The notes: a model not told the origin generated them from the sequence alone. 5,960 nt of DNA from JAYUKV01 sp043764135 (GCA_043764135.1 JAYUKV010000006.1:1-5960), one strand, 5' to 3'. Numbered from the stretch's first letter, positions 1 to 5,904 are shown. Numbers and translations are program-made.

Positions 1-1
1 T

Positions 2-79
2 AATTTAAGAACTCTTAATAGCACAAAAGAAAACATTCAAAAAAACTTAGATCATTGTTTGATAAATATGTACAGTTGA
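2..79 (+). CDS. Possible 3' end of a plus-strand gene (partial, weak)
   Basis: Reading from base 2, 25 codons stay open to a TGA at 77-79, and the other two plus frames close at once. The tail is polar and mixed (NLRTLNSTKEN, then QKNLDHCLINMYS), which could be the C-terminus of a soluble protein whose body lies left of the window. If real, it converges on the minus-strand gene ending at 92, leaving 12 bases between the stop codons. An open run this short arises by chance fairly often in AT-rich DNA, so this is a suggestion only. No function can be assigned. Confidence 0.3.
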   Translation, partial: NLRTLNSTKENIQKNLDHCLINMYS

Positions 80-91
80 GCTATGAGTTAG

Positions 92-376
92 CTATAAAAT
101 GATTAAATGTAAAATTGAAAAAAATATTATTCCCAGAATGCTTGAAGGGATTAGTAATAAAATATTAAATAGATTTAATATTTGTAAATCTGCAAAATTA
201 ACATTCTGACCTGTGATAAAGTTAACCACATAAACCAAAGCTGATAAACTGCTAATTATAGTTAAGAATAGTGTAATTATGAAATTATTATCTTTTTTTG
301 GCTCAAACAAAATTGTAATAAAACCGAAGAAAGGCAAAGCAAGTATAATTGCTTTGCTCAAATAGTTTTGTTGCAT
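92..376 (-). CDS. Small hydrophobic membrane protein, last gene of the ABC unit
   Basis: A 94-aa protein that I do not recognise. It is almost entirely membrane-spanning: helix 1 at about residues 8-25, a short charged loop (EPKKDN, 25-30), helix 2 at about 31-55, and a long hydrophobic C-terminal segment at about 66-94. There is no signal peptide cleavage site and no catalytic motif. It lies 33 bases behind the ATPase gene on the same strand, so it is probably cotranscribed with the exporter, and it could be an accessory or an unrelated passenger. The ATG at 376 is the first in frame. A purine-rich AGAAAGGAA lies about 20 bases upstream, too far for a normal ribosome site, so initiation is unclear. 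The coherent helix-loop-helix pattern is the main reason to believe the gene is real. Confidence 0.62.
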   Translation of the reverse strand: MQQNYLSKAIILALPFFGFITILFEPKKDNNFIITLFLTIISSLSALVYVVNFITGQNVNFADLQILNLFNILLLIPSSILGIIFFSILHLIIL

Positions 377-409
377 ATTATTTATTAAATTAATATATTC
401 CTTTCTAGT

Positions 410-1138
410 TTATTTCATCTCCTCAACTGTTCCTGCCAATACTTGATATTTATAGTCAACGCCTTTAATTGTGTTAAGTCTGTGAGCGATAATAACCTTA
501 GTTGTTGTAGGTGGAAGCTTTGCCAAGATATCTTGCAATATTTGTTCTGTGATAGTGTCTAGATTGGCTGTTGCTTCGTCTAGGATTAAGAATTCAGGAT
601 CTCTTAAGATTACTCTTAAAAAATTAATAATCTGTTTCTGTCCAAGGGAGATATTCTCAGATGAATTATTTACTTGAGTGCTAAGACCATCTGGAAATCT
701 ATCAAGCAAATGCTCCAACCCCCTTACCTTAATCTCTTCTAAAACAGTATTCAATAATGGTTCGTTATCGATCGGCTTGTTGTAAAACTCTAATTCAGAA
801 GAGTAGGGGTCGAAAATATAATTTTCCATATATCTCTTATTACCATAAATAATATTATCTAATATATTACCTTCGTATAAGAATGGTTCTTGAAGAATAA
901 AACCTATTGAGTCAGATAGGGTAGACTTGTTGATTCTTAATAAATCTTGACCCTTGTACTCTATCCTACCCTCTGTTGGTTGCACTAATCCAGCCATAAG
1001 CATTGCAAGTGTTGATTTACCCTCACCTGTGGGACCTATTAGCGCATAAGATTTACCTTTGATAAGTTCCAGATTTATATTTTTCAAAATGATCTTGTCG
1101 TTATTTGGGTATTTGAATGTTACGTTTTGTATTTTCAT
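410..1138 (-). CDS. ABC exporter ATPase subunit (stand-alone NBD, catalytically intact site)
   Basis: A 242-aa nucleotide-binding domain with no membrane part. Motifs in order: A-loop Tyr10, Walker A GPTGEGKST (35-43), Q-loop Gln83, signature ISLGQ (163-167, where LSGGQ is usual), Walker B FLILDE (183-188, catalytic Glu188), D-loop ANLD (191-194) and switch His219. The X-loop before the signature (VNNSSEN) lacks the usual ERG. About 20 extra residues sit between NIIYG (95-99) and the helical subdomain. The protein starts directly at the first NBD strand, four bases after the stop of the membrane-domain gene, and no good ribosome site is visible, so translation is probably coupled. It should pair with the 562-aa half-transporter, supplying the working Walker A/B and receiving that subunit's canonical LSGGQ. 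Removing one base upstream would fuse it to the 338-aa protein, so it is best read as the C-terminal half of a split half-transporter. Confidence 0.93.
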   Translation of the reverse strand: MKIQNVTFKYPNNDKIILKNINLELIKGKSYALIGPTGEGKSTLAMLMAGLVQPTEGRIEYKGQDLLRINKSTLSDSIGFILQEPFLYEGNILDNIIYGNKRYMENYIFDPYSSELEFYNKPIDNEPLLNTVLEEIKVRGLEHLLDRFPDGLSTQVNNSSENISLGQKQIINFLRVILRDPEFLILDEATANLDTITEQILQDILAKLPPTTTKVIIAHRLNTIKGVDYKYQVLAGTVEEMK

Positions 1139-1142
1139 ATGA

Positions 1143-2159
1143 TTATTGGTCTATATCTATTTCTAAATGTGATTTATCTTTTGTAATTTTGTAGTTACCT
1201 GCTTCTGGATTCAGTTCCATTACTTCCAAAATTCTAGTCCATGCACCCATAGCTTGTTGATAAGAACCAAACACAGCTGCAAGCCTTACAACAGGCTCAT
1301 AGAACCGTTGAACATACAATATAAATGCAATAAGCACACCTGTTGTTAATTGATTGTTACTAATTAAGTATAAGCCAACTCCAAGCACTAACCCTTGAGA
1401 GATAATACCTGCAAAATTGTAAATATATCTGAACATGCTTGTAAGAAGTTTAGATTTTAAAGAAAGTTTGAAATTATCTTCAACTAACCCTTTATATCTT
1501 TCGGCGATATTTGCTTGTTGGTTAAATGCTACAACTGCCTTATAATTGGTTATATTATCATTAAGATATGTAGTTATATCACCACTTACCTGTAATTGCT
1601 CCTTAGAAGTTGCCCTTACCACTGGACCAACTAGCCAAGAAAATACTATAAGCACTATTATTAAAGCCCATGTTACAAGAGCAAGTGGAATACTCTGTGT
1701 AAAGATAAATAGACCTATTCCAATGAAAGTAAAGAAAGTTGAAATAAATTCAAATATATATCTACTTAAAAAGTTATCTAATTTTCGAGTATCATTGTTT
1801 AGCCTTGAAATAATGTCTCCAGAGTTGTTCTGAATAAAGAAAGCCATAGGAAATGACTGAATCTTTTTAAACAAATCTATTCTTAACTCGTTTAACACAG
1901 TCTGAGAAAGCGTACCTACTAACATAGTAGAATTATACGAGAAGAAAGCGAGAAGTAGAAATACTATTGTTGAAAAAGCAACAATAAGATTTAAGCCACC
2001 TTTATCTTGAGTTGCAATATATTTATCTATTGTCATTGCTGTTAAGTATGGCAATCCAACATTGATCATAGTAGTAAGAAGGACCAATCCCAACAACATC
2101 CATAATTGATTTTTCCTTGTTTTAAAATAGACCAAGAACTTATTTATTTTATTGTTCAT
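1143..2159 (-). CDS. ABC exporter transmembrane subunit (TMD only, lacks its NBD)
   Basis: A 338-aa membrane domain of the six-helix exporter type (MsbA/LmrA-like, ABC type-1 TMD). Helices lie at about residues 18-38, 56-78, 136-154, 157-180, 245-267 and 272-295. The family's conserved stretch after helix 2 is present: FFIQNNSGDIISRLNNDT (107-124), which precedes helix 3. So is the segment leaving helix 6 toward the NBD (QAMGAWTRILEVMEL, 302-316). The protein then runs about 20 residues through the usual linker and stops at LEIDIDQ, exactly where an NBD would normally begin. The next gene starts four bases later in another frame and encodes that NBD. Fused relatives are about 570-600 aa, so this one is short because of the split, not because of internal loss. 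ATG 2159 follows the previous stop by seven bases. Confidence 0.92.
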   Translation of the reverse strand: MNNKINKFLVYFKTRKNQLWMLLGLVLLTTMINVGLPYLTAMTIDKYIATQDKGGLNLIVAFSTIVFLLLAFFSYNSTMLVGTLSQTVLNELRIDLFKKIQSFPMAFFIQNNSGDIISRLNNDTRKLDNFLSRYIFEFISTFFTFIGIGLFIFTQSIPLALVTWALIIVLIVFSWLVGPVVRATSKEQLQVSGDITTYLNDNITNYKAVVAFNQQANIAERYKGLVEDNFKLSLKSKLLTSMFRYIYNFAGIISQGLVLGVGLYLISNNQLTTGVLIAFILYVQRFYEPVVRLAAVFGSYQQAMGAWTRILEVMELNPEAGNYKITKDKSHLEIDIDQ

Positions 2160-2166
2160 AATTATA

Positions 2167-3855
2167 TTATATTAATTGTTGTGATTTAACTATTTGTTGA
2201 TATTCAGTGCTAGACTTAATCAATTCTTCATGCTTTCCTTGTGCTACTAATTGACCTTCCATTAGTACAATTATATTGTCATAGTCAATTATTGATTCTA
2301 CTTTTTGTGCAATTTGGACAATTGTTGATTGCGGATAATTCTTATTGAGATTATCTCTGATTTCTCTTTCTGTGTTTCCATCTACACGAGCTGTAAAGTC
2401 ATCAAGTAAGATTAGTTTTGGTTCAGTTGCTATTGCTCTTGCAAGAGTTACTCTTTGTTTCTGTCCTCCTGAGAGATTTGAACCTCTCTCATTAATCATT
2501 ACATCAAGCCCCTTCTCTGACACCAAAGCTCTAAGGTTTGCTGTATCAATAGCTCTGTTTAACTGATCTTCAGTTACATCTCGACCAAGGGTTATATTAT
2601 ACTTTAATGTATTATCAAATAACAAACTCTCTTGGAAACAAATACCAACATTGCTTAATAGATTATCCATGTCATACTCCTCAATGTTTTTGTCATTAAG
2701 TAAAATTTGACCTGAAGTAGGCTTGTTTAGATTTACTAATAAATTTAATAATTGACTCTTACCAGCGCCAGTAGGTCCTAAAATAGCAGTTTTTTTACCA
2801 GCTTCAACTTTAAAGCTTACATTATCCAAAACCTCTTTACCACCATAGATAAGGCTTACATTTTTGATCTCAAAATTAGGAATAAAATTCTTATCTACAT
2901 TTTGTCCAGCTATTCTTTGTTCATTAGCATTGAGTAATGGAGCTATTCTACCCCAAGAAGCATATGCTTGAGTAATCGATTGTAAAGTAAATCCTAGAAT
3001 AAATATAGGAGTGATAAGAAGCGAGAAATAACCTATAAATGTTGTCAATTGACCAAGTGATATCTCTTTACTTCCATAAAAACCAAAACCAAAATACAGA
3101 ATAATTAACACAGTAATATTAGTTAATAAATTAGTAACTGGAAGCAATGTTGAAAAAGCTCTGATGATTTTAAATGATATTTTTTTTGAAAGTTCTGAGT
3201 TGTTATTAAACTTAGCATTTTCCCAACTAAACGATGATAAGACCCTAACTAACATCGAAGAAGAAATATTTTCTGCAACAGAGTTATTGAGATCAGTTAA
3301 ATTCTTTTGAGAAAGTGCGAATAGTTTTCCAACTTGGCCGAATATAGCTCCAAATATCATTGCGATAACTGGAATAGATACCAATGCAATTAATGTAAGT
3401 TTCCAACTCATCATAAACATTAGTGTCGCAGCTCCAATAAATAATACTATAGCTTGAAATATAAAAGTTATAGATGAAGTAAAGTTATCTTGAATATTAT
3501 CAATATCAGAACCAAGAACAGTAATAACTTTGGCACTTCCTTCACTGATTACATATTGATATGGTTGTTTAACTAAGTTCTTCATCGTAGCTATTCTAAT
3601 ATCAAGCGCAAACTTCTCTGAAAACCAAGTACCAACACCAAGTTCAAGAAGTGCAAATACAAGATAACCAAATCCTACAGCAATGATGGTGTAAATAGGT
3701 TGATAATTAAGTTGATCTTTACTTATTACATTATCAATTGTTTCACCAATTAATTTTGGTACATATAAGTTAAGAAGGTTAACAAGGGTGGCCAACACAA
3801 GCACAGTAAATAAATACGGTGAGTACTTGGCAAAGAGGGATTTTAGAGTTATCAT
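2167..3855 (-). CDS. ABC half-exporter, TMD-NBD fusion with degenerate ATP site
   Basis: A 562-aa half-transporter of normal length. Six membrane helices (about 13-33, 54-78, 127-147, 151-173, 236-259, 270-294) are followed by an NBD from about residue 328. NBD motifs: A-loop Tyr337, Walker A GPTGAGKSQ (360-368, with Gln where Thr/Ser is usual), Q-loop Gln408, X-loop NERG (455-458), canonical LSGGQ (461-465), Walker B LILLDD (481-486) and D-loop ARVD (489-492). Asp486 replaces the catalytic Glu, and Gln517 replaces the switch His (IAQKV). These are the changes known for the degenerate-site subunit of heterodimeric exporters such as TM287/288 and BmrCD, so it should need the partner encoded by the next two genes. 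First gene of the unit; a promoter candidate lies just upstream. Substrate unknown; multidrug, lipid or peptide export are all possible for the family. Confidence 0.96.
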   Translation of the reverse strand: MITLKSLFAKYSPYLFTVLVLATLVNLLNLYVPKLIGETIDNVISKDQLNYQPIYTIIAVGFGYLVFALLELGVGTWFSEKFALDIRIATMKNLVKQPYQYVISEGSAKVITVLGSDIDNIQDNFTSSITFIFQAIVLFIGAATLMFMMSWKLTLIALVSIPVIAMIFGAIFGQVGKLFALSQKNLTDLNNSVAENISSSMLVRVLSSFSWENAKFNNNSELSKKISFKIIRAFSTLLPVTNLLTNITVLIILYFGFGFYGSKEISLGQLTTFIGYFSLLITPIFILGFTLQSITQAYASWGRIAPLLNANEQRIAGQNVDKNFIPNFEIKNVSLIYGGKEVLDNVSFKVEAGKKTAILGPTGAGKSQLLNLLVNLNKPTSGQILLNDKNIEEYDMDNLLSNVGICFQESLLFDNTLKYNITLGRDVTEDQLNRAIDTANLRALVSEKGLDVMINERGSNLSGGQKQRVTLARAIATEPKLILLDDFTARVDGNTEREIRDNLNKNYPQSTIVQIAQKVESIIDYDNIIVLMEGQLVAQGKHEELIKSSTEYQQIVKSQQLI

Positions 3856-3877
3856 ATTTAGTTTTTTTATGTTTTGA

Positions 3878-3906
3878 GTTTAATCACAAGAATTGTGTTT
3901 TGGCAA
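3878..3906 (-). promoter_or_regulatory. Candidate promoter of the ABC exporter unit
   Basis: On the minus strand, TTGCCA (3906-3901, one mismatch to TTGACA) is followed by a 17-base spacer and TTAAAC (3883-3878), with TG one base before it as in an extended -10. The -10 itself is poor (three of six). It would start transcription around 3870, giving a leader of roughly 15 bases before ATG 3855. It is placed between the upstream gene's terminator hairpins and the first exporter gene. Confidence 0.35.
3885..3897. repeat. Short palindrome in the ABC promoter spacer, possible operator
   Basis: CACAA-GAA-TTGTG is a perfect 5-base inverted repeat with a 3-base centre. It lies entirely inside the 17-base spacer between the proposed -35 and -10 of the ABC unit, where a repressor or MerR-like activator could bind. 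It is short, and such repeats occur by chance. No regulator gene is in the window. Confidence 0.25.
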
Positions 3907-3925
3907 TATTTAGCAGTATCTGATT

Positions 3926-3950
3926 AAAAAATTAACAACTTAAGGTTGTT
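3926..3950 (-). terminator. AT-rich hairpin with T-run, possible terminator of the 116-aa gene
   Basis: Read on the minus strand: AACAAC, loop CTTAA, GTTGTT, then AATTTTTT. The 6-base stem with a run of six T fits an intrinsic terminator, though the stem is weak because only two of its pairs are G-C. It lies about 85 bases past the stop of the small secreted protein gene and before the ABC promoter candidate. Confidence 0.4.
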
Positions 3951-3974
3951 TAGCTAAATTCTATGTATATTAAG

Positions 3975-3992
3975 AACCCCTTAGAAGGGGTT
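3975..3992 (-). terminator. GC-rich hairpin behind the 116-aa gene
   Basis: AACCCCTT and AAGGGGTT form a perfect 8-base inverted repeat separated by two bases (in practice a 4-6 base loop closed by four G-C pairs). It is the strongest stem in this gap and begins about 40 bases after the stop codon at 4034. Minus-strand sequence after it is CTTAATATA, not a clear T-run, so it may act together with the second hairpin downstream or protect the 3' end of the transcript. Confidence 0.5.
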
Positions 3993-4033
3993 TGATGGAT
4001 GTTAAAAATTAGTAACAATAATACTATTTACCG

Positions 4034-4384
4034 TTAACCAACTTTTTGAACATAAGTTGTTCGGGTAAAAGTAATCTTTGTTTTACCAACGGGTTTGATG
4101 ATAATTCTCGAACCTTCTTGAACGACACTGTTTTTAAACGAGCGAAAAGAAGCAGCAGAATTTTTGGATGGAGTAATTGTGACTTTTACAATATATTTGT
4201 TTGCACAATTGGTACCAACTGTAAAGTTAGTATGCTTTACAACTTTGCCACAATTATTAGAATCTATTGTAAAAGATTCTGTTACAAGCTCAGCAGAAGC
4301 AGGGAGTTGTGCTGAAAATGCTAGTAGCGTTACTATTGAACCAATTATTGATTTCTTGATAGACTTTTTGATTGACTTTTTCAT
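4034..4384 (-). CDS. Small secreted basic protein, unknown family
   Basis: A 116-aa protein with a clear Sec signal peptide: MKKSIKKSIKKSI, a hydrophobic core (IIGSIVTLLAFSA), then cleavage after LPASA at residue 31. The mature chain is about 85 residues, strongly basic (11 Lys and 3 Arg against 4 acidic residues), and has two cysteines (45 and 60) that could form one disulfide. Alternating hydrophobic and polar stretches such as KYIVKVTIT and SRIIIKPVGKTKITFTRTT suggest beta strands. There is no membrane anchor, sorting motif or catalytic motif, and I do not recognise the family. ATG 4384 is chosen because it places the Lys-rich n-region at the N-terminus; a longer frame exists only from a TTG nine codons upstream. 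The gene is transcribed away from the secreted protease gene from a good promoter at 4447-4419, so the two may be functionally linked, for example as inhibitor, substrate or binding partner. That link is conjecture. Confidence 0.85.
   Translation of the reverse strand: MKKSIKKSIKKSIIGSIVTLLAFSAQLPASAELVTESFTIDSNNCGKVVKHTNFTVGTNCANKYIVKVTITPSKNSAASFRSFKNSVVQEGSRIIIKPVGKTKITFTRTTYVQKVG
4346..4381 (-). repeat. Three 12-base tandem units encoding KKSI-KKSI-KKSI
   Basis: Codons 2-13 of the small secreted protein are three consecutive 12-base units: AAAAAGTCAATC, AAAAAGTCTATC and AAGAAATCAATA. Units 1 and 2 differ at one base, and unit 3 has drifted at three positions relative to unit 1. Gain or loss of a unit would keep the reading frame and change the charge and length of the signal peptide n-region. 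Confidence 0.85.
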
Positions 4385-4400
4385 AACCGTAACCGTAACC
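4385..4400 (-). repeat. GGTTAC tandem hexamers directly before the start codon
   Basis: The minus strand reads GGTTAC GGTTAC GGTT and then ATG, two full and one partial hexamer in the position where a ribosome binding site would be. No AGGAGG-like sequence is present. The repeats lie within the predicted leader, downstream of the -10 at 4419. Confidence 0.8.
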
Positions 4401-4418
4401 AAAATAAACAATAATTAT

Positions 4419-4447
4419 TTAATACCACTAATAATTGAAGATGTCAA
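4419..4447 (-). promoter_or_regulatory. Strong sigma70-type promoter of the small secreted protein
   Basis: A perfect -35 TTGACA (4447-4442), a 17-base spacer and TATTAA (4424-4419, four of six) read toward the gene at 4384. TG one base upstream of the -10 makes it an extended -10. A start near 4412 would give a leader of about 28 bases that includes the GGTTAC repeats. This is the best promoter in the window. I found no equally good plus-strand promoter for the protease in the same 131-base gap. Confidence 0.7.
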
Positions 4448-4515
4448 ATGATATTTAATTTGCTAATAAACACAAAAACACTTTTTCTTATCTTGGTAAT
4501 TTTCAAAAGACTAAA

Positions 4516-5616
4516 ATGAAACTAATCCCTGCAATCTTGCTTTCATTGTTTGCTATTTCTACACCTGTAAGTTTTCCACAATCAGCACAAGCTGAACTAT
4601 CTCAAAGCGCTAATTACTCAACCACCAAACAACAACTCTCATCTTCTAATCTACTAGATTCGTATAATCTTAAACCAGTGACAGTGTGCGTCCAGATAAA
4701 CATTGAGTGTACTGATATTGGAAGTGGTATCTACCACACAAAGTCCAAGACTGTCCTTACTGCTAAGCATATTGCGCTAGGAGAAAGTTGGTTTGTAATC
4801 AACGGCGTAAGACTTGAATCAAAAAAAGTTGTTTTTAAGGTCAAATCCGATGGAAAATTAATTGATGGAATTGCATACAACAAGCTTTCATTACCTGCAT
4901 CACAATTTGGAGAATCTAAGATTGGGGTTGCTAAAGATTTGGCAGTTTTGTACTACAATGCTGATCAAATTACTCAGCTTAAAACCGCTTCCAAATCGTG
5001 GTCTTTACCTAATTCCGAAGTTGAACTTGCTACAACAATGATCAATTCAACTTATCCAAAAAGTGAAGATATCCCAACTACAATGTTTACTTATCGTTAT
5101 AGAGATAGTCTAGGAGCGCTAGTCTTTACTACAACTTTAAATAGGATAAATGTTGCTTTTTCAGGTCGTAAACTGGCTGGATATCAAGATTTATTGTTTG
5201 GAAATGAATCTGTAAAAAGCGATGGTAAGAACATCAAGGTAATTGGTTACAATACCGCATCTGGACAAGAGGCGTTTCAGGCTTATACTTTACCAACTAA
5301 TGGTGATATAAAAGACAACGTTACTACAATTTTAACCGATTTTAATGGTGTAAATCCCATTGGACCGGGTACAAGCGGATCAGTTGTCATCGGCCAAAGT
5401 AATGGAGTAACAATCTTAGGAGCTTTAGTTGCAGTTGCCCAACCTATTGTTCCATTAGATATCGCTGACATCAATGTAATTTCTGTACCACAACTTGCTA
5501 TAGATTATACACAGTTGATTGGTACAGATGATTTAGCTGCTCTTGCTCTATTAAGACAAACAATACCACCCACAGCTGTTATGGTATGGACTAGTAAAGA
5601 TATCGAAAGTCTTTAG
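4516..5616 (+). CDS. Secreted chymotrypsin-fold serine protease (PA clan, S1-like)
   Basis: A 366-aa exported protein. A signal peptide (MKLIPAILLSLFAIS) ends in SAQA, with cleavage predicted after Ala26. The triad can be read in order: His85 in LTAKHI, Asp141 in KDLAVL, and Ser287 in GPGTSGSVV (GxSG). The order His-Asp-Ser and the spacing of about 200 residues from His to Ser match the trypsin/glutamyl-endopeptidase type of the PA clan. Two cysteines only (58 and 65) sit just before the catalytic His and may form a small disulfide loop. Thr286 stands where trypsin has Asp194. The residue six before Ser is Pro281, so trypsin-like cleavage after Lys/Arg is not predicted. About 80 residues follow the Ser, with no PDZ domain or membrane anchor. 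The ATG is placed by the signal peptide; upstream bases (AAAAGACTAAA) give only a weak ribosome site. Divergent from the small secreted protein gene, 131 bases apart. Confidence 0.87.
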   Translation: MKLIPAILLSLFAISTPVSFPQSAQAELSQSANYSTTKQQLSSSNLLDSYNLKPVTVCVQINIECTDIGSGIYHTKSKTVLTAKHIALGESWFVINGVRLESKKVVFKVKSDGKLIDGIAYNKLSLPASQFGESKIGVAKDLAVLYYNADQITQLKTASKSWSLPNSEVELATTMINSTYPKSEDIPTTMFTYRYRDSLGALVFTTTLNRINVAFSGRKLAGYQDLLFGNESVKSDGKNIKVIGYNTASGQEAFQAYTLPTNGDIKDNVTTILTDFNGVNPIGPGTSGSVVIGQSNGVTILGALVAVAQPIVPLDIADINVISVPQLAIDYTQLIGTDDLAALALLRQTIPPTAVMVWTSKDIESL

Positions 5617-5693
5617 ATAGCCTTTAAGTATAACTGTTTTGATTTATTAAGTGATTTATTCAATGTTTGATCAACTATTCAGAAATGTATTTG

Positions 5694-5721
5694 TACCTAA
5701 TTTATTATTAGGTATTTATTT
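5694..5721 (+). terminator. Intrinsic terminator of the protease gene
   Basis: TACCTAAT, loop TTATT, ATTAGGTA is a perfect 8-base stem followed by TTTATTT. It begins 77 bases after the protease stop and is oriented for plus-strand transcription. The stem is AT-rich (three G-C pairs), so moderate strength is expected. Confidence 0.6.
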
Positions 5722-5732
5722 AAATAATTTAT

Positions 5733-5783
5733 AAAAAAAATAATAAAAAATACAACTGCCAACAATATAGAATTGGCAGTTGT
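5733..5783 (-). terminator. Strong intrinsic terminator for a minus-strand gene, possibly bidirectional
   Basis: ACAACTGCCAA (5752-5762) and TTGGCAGTTGT (5773-5783) form a perfect 11-base stem with a 10-base loop. Read on the minus strand it is followed by TATTTTTTATTATTTTTTTT, an excellent T tract, so it mainly ends transcription coming from the right. It starts eight bases behind the TAA at 5793-5791. On the plus strand the following ATTTATTTAGTTTT is also T-rich, so it may back up the protease terminator. Confidence 0.8.
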
Positions 5784-5790
5784 GATTTAT

Positions 5791-5904
5791 TTAGTTTTGA
5801 TTTAAATATTTTCTAGCAATATCTTGGATAACAGCATCGGTCTTTCCCCAACCTAGATGATTGTTTATAGCTAACCCATAACACAACTGGACAATTAATT
5901 TTAA
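5791..5904 (-). pseudogene. C-terminal tail of an unrecognised minus-strand gene, apparently interrupted
   Basis: Thirty-seven codons are open to a TAA at 5793-5791. The translation looks like real protein in composition, including the stretches YGLAINNHLGWGKTDA and VIQDIARKYLNQN. A strong terminator follows immediately, as expected for a true gene end. In the same frame a TGA lies at 5907-5905, and beyond it the frame is open again to the window edge. There is no ATG downstream of the TGA; the only likely start is TTG at 5886, which would give about 31 residues. I read it as the remnant of a longer gene that entered from the right and is broken by a stop or frameshift. A short TTG-started peptide is the alternative. 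The family is not recognised. Confidence 0.42.

Noticed and set aside
79..93. AGCTA-TGAGT-TAGCT hairpin at the end of the 94-aa gene as a terminator
   Set aside because: The stem is only five pairs and neither strand has a T-run after it. It also overlaps the stop codon region, so chance is more likely.
1136..1153. Programmed +1 frameshift joining the TMD and NBD
   Set aside because: The bases GACCAATAATCATATG contain no known slippery pattern and no Shine-Dalgarno-like stimulator. Coupled reinitiation or a plain mutation is simpler.
1546..2566. Plus-strand open frames (1546-1833 and 2345-2566) inside the ABC genes
   Set aside because: They are mirror images of conserved TMD and NBD coding sequence, with no independent support.
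4385..4411. TTG start at 4411 for the small secreted protein
   Set aside because: It would put nine hydrophobic, repeat-derived residues before a perfect signal peptide and would lie at about the predicted transcription start.
4046..4451. Plus-strand open frames opposite the small secreted protein
   Set aside because: They are antisense to a gene with a clear signal peptide and promoter, and their translations are low-complexity or Cys-rich with no coherent features.
5283..5474. Minus-strand open frame inside the protease gene
   Set aside because: It overlaps the catalytic Ser region of a well-supported gene and has no ribosome site or domain.
87..5877. GTTAGCTATAAA at 87-98 repeated inverted near 5877-5866, as a possible pair of element ends
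   Set aside because: A 12-base match in AT-rich DNA of this length is expected by chance, and there is no transposase, target duplication or extended similarity.
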